A stretch of DNA of 13,562 nt from Marimicrobium sp031431315 (GTDB lineage Bacteria; Pseudomonadota; Gammaproteobacteria; Pseudomonadales; Halieaceae): NCBI GenBank assembly GCA_031431315.1, contig JANPDE010000175.1, positions 1 to 13,562 of the forward strand, written 5' to 3'. Shown here piece after piece: positions 7,835 to 13,562 of this stretch. The first letter of the stretch is position 1, and each line of letters starts with the position of its first letter. The notes below the pieces were generated by a model, which did not search any database, was not told the DNA's origin, and saw only the letters and a program-made list of their open reading frames with translations. Both the position numbers and the translations under genes were made by a program.

Positions 7835-8931
7835 TGGCCGTGCGCAAGCCCATGATCATGATGCTGGCTGGGGGCACTGGCGGTCACGTGTATCCCGCGC
7901 TGGCAGTTGCTACCGAGTTACTGGCGCGTGGTTATGCTGTGGAATGGGTGGGCACTGCCCGCGGCCTGGAACATCGCGTCGTCCCTGCTGCTGGAATTCA
8001 TCTGCACCACCTGCCGGTGCGCGGTGTGCGCGGGAAAAATGTCCTGCACAAACTGCTCGCCCTGATATTTTTGGTACTCGCCTCCCTGCAAGCCCTGTGG
8101 CTGGTGTTGCGCCGTGCTCCTGGTTGTGTGATCGGTATGGGCGGCTATGTCGCAGGTCCAGCCGGCGTGGCAGCGTGGATACTGCGCAAACCGCTGTTGA
8201 TTCACGAGCAGAATGCGGTCGCTGGTACCACTAACCGCATGCTGGCACCGCTGGCAACAAAAATCATGGCTGGGTTTCCCGGCGCTTTCCGCGCGAGTAT
8301 TGCGTACACAGTGACGGGTAATCCCGTGCGCCGGCAACTGCTGATGGCACGAGAGGCCAGTGCCTACGACTACACTGGACAGCGTCCACTGCGCTTGCTG
8401 GTATTGGGCGGCAGCCTCGGTGCGCGTCCTATTAACGACGTGATGCCGGGAGCGATTAATAACCTGGTGCAGGCCAAGGGCAGTGTCATTGAGGTCTGGC
8501 ACCAGACTGGCGCGGGACACGATGAGGCTGTACGCCACCACTACGACCAACTTTTGGACCACAGCGCGCGGGTTGCACCCTTTATAGAAGATATGGCCGG
8601 AGCCTATGCCTGGGCGGATCTGGTGCTGTGTCGTTGCGGCGCACTGACGATTGCTGAGTTGGCGATCATGGGACGCCCGGCCATCCTGGTGCCGCTGCCG
8701 CACGCGATCGACGATCACCAATCTGCTAACGCCCGTGCCCTGACTGCCTGTGGTGGTGCAACGCTATTACTGCAGAGTGACATGAATGAGGATTCGGTCC
8801 GCGACCTGTTGCAGGACTTCCTGGCCAACCCGCAACGTTTATCTGCGATGGCGGCAGCGACTTTCGCTGCGGCGATTCCCGATGCAGCCGCACGCGTCAG
8901 CGACTGTTGTGAGGAGCTGCTGTATGCCTGA
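7834..8931 (+). CDS. murG: Lipid II synthase MurG (UDP-GlcNAc:undecaprenyl-PP-MurNAc-pentapeptide GlcNAc transferase)
   Basis: Peripheral inner-membrane GT-B glycosyltransferase (family GT28) that adds GlcNAc to lipid I. It has 365 aa from ATG 7834. The N-terminal domain has the glycine-rich loop GGTGGHVYPALAVA (13-26, with His18) and IGMGGYVAGPAG, then HEQNAVAGTTNR from 124. The C-terminal domain has LGGSLGARPIND, FIEDMAGAYAWADLVLCRCGALTIAEL-type donor-site sequence with Glu275, and a PLPHAIDDHQSANA loop. The family's CR[SA]GA motif reads CRCGA here, a mild variation. The hydrophobic patch between residues 72 and 93 fits the membrane-binding face. GTG 7831 is an alternative start, one codon longer. 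The 3' end overlaps murC by 8 nt. Confidence 0.98.
   Translation: MAVRKPMIMMLAGGTGGHVYPALAVATELLARGYAVEWVGTARGLEHRVVPAAGIHLHHLPVRGVRGKNVLHKLLALIFLVLASLQALWLVLRRAPGCVIGMGGYVAGPAGVAAWILRKPLLIHEQNAVAGTTNRMLAPLATKIMAGFPGAFRASIAYTVTGNPVRRQLLMAREASAYDYTGQRPLRLLVLGGSLGARPINDVMPGAINNLVQAKGSVIEVWHQTGAGHDEAVRHHYDQLLDHSARVAPFIEDMAGAYAWADLVLCRCGALTIAELAIMGRPAILVPLPHAIDDHQSANARALTACGGATLLLQSDMNEDSVRDLLQDFLANPQRLSAMAAATFAAAIPDAAARVSDCCEELLYA
8911..8916 (+). promoter_or_regulatory. Ribosome binding site that decides the murC start
   Basis: GAGGAG lies inside the murG 3' end, seven bases before ATG 8924. The murC frame is open further upstream to an ATG at 8786, but that would overlap murG by over 140 bases. 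The site and the homologue length both place the start at 8924. Confidence 0.6.
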
Positions 8932-10363
8932 CAACAGGAGTACTTATAGTCAACCGGAGATGCGTCGCATTCGGCGGATTCACATGATTGGCGTCGGCGG
9001 TTCCGGTATGAGTGGTATCGCCGAAGTGCTGGTGAACCTGGGCTATGAAGTAGCCGGTTCTGACCTGCGCGCCAGCGCTGTTACTGCGCGCCTGATTCAG
9101 CGAGGCGTTGATGTGCATATCGGACATGCCGCACAAAACATTGGCAATGCCGACGTGGTGGTCAGCTCCAGCGCGGTCGATGAAGGCAATCCCGAGGTGA
9201 TCGCCGCCCGTAACGCGAGAATACCGGTCGTGCCGCGTGCGGAAATGCTGGCCGAACTGATGCGCTATCGGCACGGCATCGCGGTGGCGGGGACACACGG
9301 CAAGACGACAACCACCAGTCTCATTGCTGCGATCTTTGGTGAAGCAGGACTGGATCCTACTTTTATCATCGGTGGACTGGTAAACAGCGTCGGCAGCAAC
9401 GCGCAGCTGGGCGCGGGTCGGATTCTGATTGCCGAGGCCGACGAGAGTGACGCGTCCTTTTTGCACCTGCAGCCGATGGTCACCGTAGTGACTAACATCG
9501 AAGCGGATCACATGGACACCTACGGCGGCGACTTTGCCGTGCTGCGACGTACATTTCTGGAGTTCCTGCACAACCTGCCGTTCTACGGCGTCGCTGTGTT
9601 GTGCATCGACGATCCGGTAGTGCGCAACCTGGTCCCGGAAATATCGCGACAGGTTATTACCTATGGCTTTGCGGAGGATGCGGATTATCGTATTTGCGAT
9701 ATGCGTCGCAATGGGCTGACCACGGCCTTTGTGGTGCGCAGGCCAGGCGCTGCGTCACCACTGTCGATAAACCTGAACATGCCGGGCACGCACAATGTAC
9801 TGAATGCGACCGCAGCGGTGGTTGTGGCCTGTGACGAAGGTTTGCCGGATGCGGCCGTGCAACAGGGATTGGCGAACTTTGCCGGTGTTGGTCGACGCTT
9901 TACCCAACTGGGCGAGATCGCCTTTCCCGGTGGTATGGCCCAGTTGGTTGACGATTACGGCCACCATCCCACCGAAGTGCGGGCCACGCTGGAATCCGTG
10001 CGCCAGGCCTGGCCGGAGCGCAGGCTGGTGATGGTCTACCAGCCGCATCGCTATAGCCGCACGCGGGATTTGTATGAAGATTTCGTCGCGGTGTTATCTG
10101 GTTGCGACGTGCTGGTGCTGCTGGATGTGTACCCGGCCGGGGAAGCCGCGATTCCCGGAGCCGACAGTCGCAGCCTGACGCGCAGCATACGCCAGCGCGG
10201 GCAGGTCGAGCCGATATTCGCGGAACGCATAGAGGATGTCCCTGAACTGTTGAACTCCATCATCCTCGACGGCGATGTGATCGTGACGCAGGGCGCCGGC
10301 AATGTGTCCCGCCTGGCGCAGGATCTGAGTGCGCAGAACGTCAAGCAGGGGACGTTGTTATGA
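8924..10363 (+). CDS. murC: UDP-N-acetylmuramate:L-alanine ligase MurC
   Basis: Cytoplasmic ATP-dependent ligase that adds the first stem residue, L-Ala, to UDP-MurNAc. From ATG 8924 it is 479 aa, almost exactly the size of the P. aeruginosa enzyme. The N-terminal Rossmann domain has IHMIGVGGSGMSGIAEVL. The ATPase domain has GTHGKTTTTS with P-loop Lys127, then EADESDASFL and TNIEADHMDTYGGDF. The C-terminal domain has MPGTHNVLNATAA, GVGRRF, DDYGHHPTE from 343 and YQPHRYSRTRDLYEDF. It starts inside murG and ends with an ATGA overlap onto ddl. In many relatives murB follows murC; here ddl follows directly, the common gammaproteobacterial order. Confidence 0.98.
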   Translation: MPDNRSTYSQPEMRRIRRIHMIGVGGSGMSGIAEVLVNLGYEVAGSDLRASAVTARLIQRGVDVHIGHAAQNIGNADVVVSSSAVDEGNPEVIAARNARIPVVPRAEMLAELMRYRHGIAVAGTHGKTTTTSLIAAIFGEAGLDPTFIIGGLVNSVGSNAQLGAGRILIAEADESDASFLHLQPMVTVVTNIEADHMDTYGGDFAVLRRTFLEFLHNLPFYGVAVLCIDDPVVRNLVPEISRQVITYGFAEDADYRICDMRRNGLTTAFVVRRPGAASPLSINLNMPGTHNVLNATAAVVVACDEGLPDAAVQQGLANFAGVGRRFTQLGEIAFPGGMAQLVDDYGHHPTEVRATLESVRQAWPERRLVMVYQPHRYSRTRDLYEDFVAVLSGCDVLVLLDVYPAGEAAIPGADSRSLTRSIRQRGQVEPIFAERIEDVPELLNSIILDGDVIVTQGAGNVSRLAQDLSAQNVKQGTLL

Positions 10364-11283
10364 ACCTGGATCAATTGCGCAGTGGCAGGGTGGCAGTGTT
10401 GCTGGGCGGCAACTCGGCGGAACGCGCTGTCTCGCTCAACAGTGGCCAGACCGTGATCAACGCGCTGCAGTCGCTGGGCATGAATGTTCTTCCCGTGGAC
10501 CCGGCCCAGCCCGACTGGGCCGCGCAGCTCATTGGAGTGAGCATGGCATTTATCATCCTGCACGGTCCGGGTGGCGAGGACGGCAGTATGCAGGGCGCGT
10601 TGCAGACACTAAATATCCCGTACACGGGATCAGGTGTGCTGGGCTCCGCCCTGGCCATGGACAAAAAACGCAGTAAGCAGTTGTGGCAGGGCATTGGGGT
10701 GTCAACCAGCGGCTTCGTCACGCTGGATGCAAACACTGACTGGGAAGATGTGATCCAGCACTTCGGCAAAGTCTTCGTAAAGCCAGCCTGCGAGGGTTCC
10801 AGCATCGGCATGAGCAGCGCTGACAATGCCAAGGCGCTGCGCAAATCCTACGAACTGGCGAGCCAGTATTGCGGAGATGTGTTGGCGGAGCAATTCATCG
10901 ATGGTCCGGAATACACGGTGGCAGTTCTAGGAAATAAGGCCCTGCCGTCGATCCGGTTGGAGACCGACAACGAATTTTACGACTACGAAGCGAAGTACAT
11001 TTCGGACGACACACGTTACCACTGTCCCAGTGGGCTGACGGCACACGACGAAGCCGAAATTGCCGCGCTGTCACTGCGCGCATTTCGCTCGCTGGGGTGT
11101 TCCGTATGGGGTCGGGTTGACGTAATGCGCGATTCCGCCGGTCGTTTTTACGTGTTGGAAGTGAATACCGTGCCGGGCATGACTTCACACAGTTTGGTGC
11201 CGATGGCGGCGGCTGCGACCGGCATGGCTATCCCCGAGCTGGTACAGCGTATCGTGGAACTGAGTTTGCAGGAGGTGCATTGA
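10360..11283 (+). CDS. ddl: D-alanine--D-alanine ligase, DdlB type
   Basis: Cytoplasmic ATP-grasp enzyme that joins two D-alanines for MurF. It has 307 aa, the normal length. Glu21 in NSAERAVSLNSG matches the E. coli DdlB Glu15; the following residue pattern is ERA rather than ERE. HGPGGEDGSMQG, the P-loop-like GSSIGMS with Ser147, and Tyr213 of YDYEAKY match E. coli Ser150 and Tyr216. Asp254, Glu267 and Asn269 (GRVDVMRD and LEVNTVPG) are the metal ligands. The Tyr-containing active site indicates D-Ala-D-Ala rather than D-Ala-D-lactate specificity. AGGGGA is seven bases before the ATG, which overlaps the murC stop. The gap to ftsQ is 1 nt. Confidence 0.97.
   Translation: MNLDQLRSGRVAVLLGGNSAERAVSLNSGQTVINALQSLGMNVLPVDPAQPDWAAQLIGVSMAFIILHGPGGEDGSMQGALQTLNIPYTGSGVLGSALAMDKKRSKQLWQGIGVSTSGFVTLDANTDWEDVIQHFGKVFVKPACEGSSIGMSSADNAKALRKSYELASQYCGDVLAEQFIDGPEYTVAVLGNKALPSIRLETDNEFYDYEAKYISDDTRYHCPSGLTAHDEAEIAALSLRAFRSLGCSVWGRVDVMRDSAGRFYVLEVNTVPGMTSHSLVPMAAAATGMAIPELVQRIVELSLQEVH
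11270..11277 (+). promoter_or_regulatory. Ribosome binding site of ftsQ
   Basis: AGGAGGTG, a near-consensus Shine-Dalgarno sequence, ends seven bases before ATG 11285. It is embedded in the last ddl codons and fixes the ftsQ start. Confidence 0.65.
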
Positions 11284-11284
11284 T

Positions 11285-12169
11285 ATGGCTGGCATATTGC
11301 GCAGGCGTGCCACAAAAGCGCCAAACGAACAGCGTCGTATTGAACCTACACTGGGTCCGGTCCAACCACGGGTCAAGCGCACCACGCGCCGACCGGCGCA
11401 CGGCGCGACCCGCAATTCAGTGTCGGCGGTCGAGGAACCTGTGCGTTCGTCCGCTTGGCTCAATCGGCTCTTGATCCTGCTCGGTGCGGGTGTTGTGCTC
11501 GCTGCAGCCCTCAAGGCGTTTATCACCGTACAGAGCCTGCCTGTGCAACGGATCAGTGTTACCGGCACCTTGCAACATACACAGGCGCAGGCAGTGCAGG
11601 ACATGGTGCAGCCCTCTCTGGCCGGCGGCTTTCTGAATGCCGATTTGCAAGAAATGCGGCGCAAATTGGAGGGCCTGCCCTGGATCTATGAGGCCACAGT
11701 GCGACGCAAGTGGCCCAACGCGCTGGAAATCCACGTTGTTGAGGAATTGCCCATCGCCCGCTGGGGGCGAGATGGGTTTCTCAATCACGAGGGTGGCATA
11801 TTCCACTCCGAGAAGAGCGGAGACTGGGAGTCGCTGCCACTGCTGCTCGGACCGGATGGCTCCGCCCAATCGCTGATGGAGAAATACCAGCGCCTGGTGG
11901 AACTGCTGGCACCCTTGAACCTCGCAGTGGAACAACTGGCGGTCGATGAGCGAGGGCAGATGGAAGCGGTGTTGGCTGGCGGGATGCAATTGAGCCTGGG
12001 CGGCGAGGATTTTCTAGTCCGCATGCACCGCTTCGTGGGAGTTTATCGCAGTGAACTGGTGGCCAGGCGGACAGACATTGAACGAGTGGATTTGCGCTAC
12101 GAAAGCGGCATCGCGGTGGCGTTTAAAGCACCGCCTGTGGCAGTGCCACCACAGATAGCGGGATTATAA
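11285..12169 (+). CDS. ftsQ: Cell division protein FtsQ
   Basis: Bitopic inner-membrane divisome protein that, with FtsL and FtsB, regulates FtsW-FtsI. The protein is 294 aa. Residues 1-59 form a very basic Arg/Pro-rich cytoplasmic tail. One membrane segment follows at about 61-83 (LLILLGAGVVLAAALKAFI). The periplasmic POTRA domain starts near 85 (LPVQRISVTGTLQHTQAQ) and includes GGFLNADLQEMRRKLEGLPW and ATVRRKWPNALEIHVVEELP-type sequence. The FtsQ beta domain contains ARWGRDGFLNHEG and ends with DLRYESGIAVAF. FtsQ is poorly conserved, so the call rests on the FtsQ/DivIB-type domain order and on the position between ddl and ftsA. The gap to the likely ftsA start is 33 nt. Confidence 0.96.
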   Translation: MAGILRRRATKAPNEQRRIEPTLGPVQPRVKRTTRRPAHGATRNSVSAVEEPVRSSAWLNRLLILLGAGVVLAAALKAFITVQSLPVQRISVTGTLQHTQAQAVQDMVQPSLAGGFLNADLQEMRRKLEGLPWIYEATVRRKWPNALEIHVVEELPIARWGRDGFLNHEGGIFHSEKSGDWESLPLLLGPDGSAQSLMEKYQRLVELLAPLNLAVEQLAVDERGQMEAVLAGGMQLSLGGEDFLVRMHRFVGVYRSELVARRTDIERVDLRYESGIAVAFKAPPVAVPPQIAGL

Positions 12170-12187
12170 AAATGCAACAGGATGTCA

Positions 12188-12194
12188 GGGGGAG
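12188..12194 (+). promoter_or_regulatory. Ribosome binding site that decides the ftsA start
   Basis: GGGGGAG ends eight bases before ATG 12203. An in-frame ATG at 12182 lies upstream of this site and has only a weak AACAGG before it. The protein from 12203 begins MGSVQDKKLIVGLDIG, which matches homologue N-termini. Confidence 0.6.
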
Positions 12195-12202
12195 ACACTG
12201 CC

Positions 12203-13444
12203 ATGGGCAGCGTGCAGGATAAGAAATTGATTGTCGGCCTGGATATTGGCACCTCGAAAGTGGTGGCGATAGTCGGTGAGATCGGACTGGATGGCAGCAT
12301 CGAAATCGTGGGTATTGGCTCCAATCCATCCAGGGGCATGAAAAAGGGTGTGGTCGTCAATATCGAGTCCACCGTGCAATCCATTCAGCGCGCGGTGGAG
12401 GAGGCGGAACTGATGGCGGGCTGCCAGATTCATTCGGTGTATGTAGGCATCGCGGGCAGCCATATCCGTAGCCTGAATTCGCACGGCATCGTCGCGATCA
12501 AGGACAAGGAGGTATACCGCGCCGACCTGGAGCGGGTGATTGACGCCGCCCAGGCCGTTGCTATTCCTGCTGACCAGAAGATTCTGCACATCCTGCCGCA
12601 GGAATACATCATCGATAACCAGGAGGGCATCAAGGAGCCATTGGGTATGTCCGGTGTGCGCCTCGAGGCCAAGGTCCATCTGGTCACCTGCGCAGTGAAC
12701 GCGGCGCAGAACATTGAAAAATGTATTCGTCGCTGTGGCCTGGAAGTCGAAGAGATCATCCTGGAACAGTTGGCCTCCAGTTATTCGGTGCTCACCGATG
12801 ACGAGCGTGAACTAGGCGTGTGCCTGGTGGATATTGGCGGTGGCACCACGGATATCGCGATCTTCACCGACGGTTCCATTCGCCACACCGGGGTGATCCC
12901 AATTGCGGGCGACCAGGTGACCAATGACATCGCCATGGCGCTGCGTACCCCTACCCAGCACGCCGAGGAAATCAAGATCAAGTATGCCTGTGCGCTGACG
13001 CAACTGGCCGGTGCGGACGACACCATCAAAGTACCCAGTGTGGGCGACCGCCCTCCCAGGGATTTGTCCCGGCAGTCGCTTGCCGAGGTGGTGGAGCCGC
13101 GTTACGACGAGTTGTTTACCCTGGTACAGGCAGAGCTGCGGCGCAGCGGCTATGAAGACCTGGTGCCGGCGGGCATTGTACTCACCGGTGGCACCTCCAA
13201 GATGGAAGGGGTAGTGGAACTGGCGGAGGAGATCTTTCACATGCCGGTGCGGGTGGGCTATCCGCAGACGGTGCGCGGACTCAACGATATCGTGCGCAAC
13301 CCGATCTATGCCACCAGCGTGGGTTTGCTGCAGTACGGCATGTTGCACCGGTCTGATACCGGTTCGACGTCCTCGAGCAAGTCCGGTAGCGCCACCGAGG
13401 GCGTCCTGAGCAGGGCTAAGGCCTGGTTGCAGAGCAATTTTTAG
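12203..13444 (+). CDS. ftsA: Cell division protein FtsA
   Basis: Actin-like ATPase that anchors FtsZ to the membrane and recruits later divisome proteins. It has 413 aa from ATG 12203. The phosphate 1 loop is LDIGTSKVVAIVGE (13-26). The 1C domain follows (SRGMKKGVVVNIESTVQ to the GMSGVRLEAKVH region). The phosphate 2 loop is DIGGGTTDI (210-218), and the adenosine motif is LTGGTSKMEG. A flexible Ser/Gly/Thr-rich linker leads to a C-terminal amphipathic helix (SRAKAWLQSNF), the usual membrane-targeting element. Conservation with Pseudomonas FtsA is very high. ATG 12182 would add seven residues and is less likely. It precedes ftsZ by 74 nt, the standard order. Confidence 0.98.
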   Translation: MGSVQDKKLIVGLDIGTSKVVAIVGEIGLDGSIEIVGIGSNPSRGMKKGVVVNIESTVQSIQRAVEEAELMAGCQIHSVYVGIAGSHIRSLNSHGIVAIKDKEVYRADLERVIDAAQAVAIPADQKILHILPQEYIIDNQEGIKEPLGMSGVRLEAKVHLVTCAVNAAQNIEKCIRRCGLEVEEIILEQLASSYSVLTDDERELGVCLVDIGGGTTDIAIFTDGSIRHTGVIPIAGDQVTNDIAMALRTPTQHAEEIKIKYACALTQLAGADDTIKVPSVGDRPPRDLSRQSLAEVVEPRYDELFTLVQAELRRSGYEDLVPAGIVLTGGTSKMEGVVELAEEIFHMPVRVGYPQTVRGLNDIVRNPIYATSVGLLQYGMLHRSDTGSTSSSKSGSATEGVLSRAKAWLQSNF

Positions 13445-13518
13445 TTTTTTAAGTGGAAGTGTTGTTGATGAGCGTCGTGCGCGAGTGCGGCAGTTTAATA
13501 TAAAAGGGGAGTAAGACC
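13445..13518 (+). promoter_or_regulatory. ftsA-ftsZ intergenic leader with ftsZ ribosome binding site and possible -10 box
   Basis: This 74-nt gap is the largest in the window and is more AT-rich than the genes around it. AAGGGGAG at 13504-13511 is a clear Shine-Dalgarno sequence seven bases before the ftsZ ATG. TTTAATATAAA at 13494-13504 resembles a sigma70 -10 element, but no convincing -35 box lies 16-18 bases before it and it nearly touches the ribosome binding site, so an ftsZ promoter here is only a guess. A T-rich run follows the ftsA stop without a strong hairpin. Confidence 0.35.
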
Positions 13519-13562
13519 ATGTTTGAACTAATCGATGCTGTTCCGTCAAATGCAGTTATCAA
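13519..13562 (+). CDS. ftsZ: Cell division GTPase FtsZ, 5' end only
   Basis: Only 14 full codons are visible, MFELIDAVPSNAVI, before the window ends. This matches the conserved gammaproteobacterial FtsZ start (MFEL.D...AVIKV). FtsZ is the tubulin-like GTPase that forms the division ring, tethered by FtsA. No GTPase motif lies inside the window, so the call rests on the N-terminal sequence, the strong ribosome binding site and the position directly after ftsA. Confidence 0.93.
   Translation, partial: MFELIDAVPSNAVI

Noticed and set aside
7918..8721. Antisense open frame (267 codons) opposite murG
   Set aside because: It is a shadow of murG with low-complexity His/Gln-rich sequence and no family motif.
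8786..8923. Upstream extension of murC to ATG 8786
   Set aside because: It would overlap conserved murG by over 140 bases and add residues absent from MurC homologues. ATG 8924 has a good ribosome binding site.
13427..13450. Possible terminator after ftsA: TTGC-AGA-GCAA followed by T runs
   Set aside because: The stem has only four Watson-Crick pairs, is AT-containing and lies partly in the ftsA coding sequence. It is too weak to call, and ftsZ follows in the usual operon order.
12812..13549. Antisense open frame (245 codons) covering ftsA and the ftsZ start
   Set aside because: It is a shadow of highly conserved ftsA, with no recognisable domain and no convincing start signal.
1..13562. 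A hidden new system such as a defence island, mobile element or biosynthetic cluster
   Set aside because: Almost every base lies in recognised dcw genes in canonical order. There is no transposase, integrase, repeat array or unknown gene.

Overview
The window is a stretch of the dcw (division and cell wall) cluster of a gammaproteobacterium, all on the + strand. The order is ftsI (5' end cut off), murE, murF, mraY, murD, ftsW, murG, murC, ddl, ftsQ, ftsA, then the first codons of ftsZ. The gene order, the meso-DAP-type MurE, the GSNAKST-type MurD, the close resemblance of FtsA and MurC to Pseudomonas-type proteins and the FtsZ start MFELID all point to a gammaproteobacterium of the Pseudomonas/Cellvibrio/Haliea breadth. 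A marine Halieaceae- or Cellvibrionales-like organism is my best guess; the genus cannot be read from this window. Base composition is fairly GC-rich and even, with no sign of foreign DNA.

Layout: 2-1375 encodes the septal transpeptidase PBP3. 1408-6686 encodes the cytoplasmic Mur ligases (MurE, MurF, MurD) and the membrane transferase MraY. 6683-7834 is ftsW. 7834-11283 encodes MurG, MurC and D-Ala-D-Ala ligase. 11285-13444 encodes the divisome proteins FtsQ and FtsA, and 13519 onward is FtsZ. Most junctions overlap by 1-8 nt or are separated by only a few bases, which indicates one translationally coupled operon. The only sizeable gaps are ftsI-murE (32 nt), ftsQ-ftsA (33 nt) and ftsA-ftsZ (74 nt). 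I see no terminator, tRNA, rRNA, CRISPR or mobile element. There is no murB between murC and ddl.

Together the genes make lipid II (MurC, D, E, F, Ddl, MraY, MurG), polymerise and crosslink it at the septum (FtsW, FtsI), and build the division ring (FtsQ, FtsA, FtsZ).

The one striking anomaly is an in-frame TAA at codon 103 of ftsW (6989-6991), inside a conserved stretch of a gene normally essential for division. The frame is otherwise intact on both sides and the next codon is GTG. This is a sequencing or assembly error, a real nonsense mutation, or, less likely, a split FtsW made by reinitiation. No undescribed system was found; the rest is a well-conserved cell-wall and division operon.
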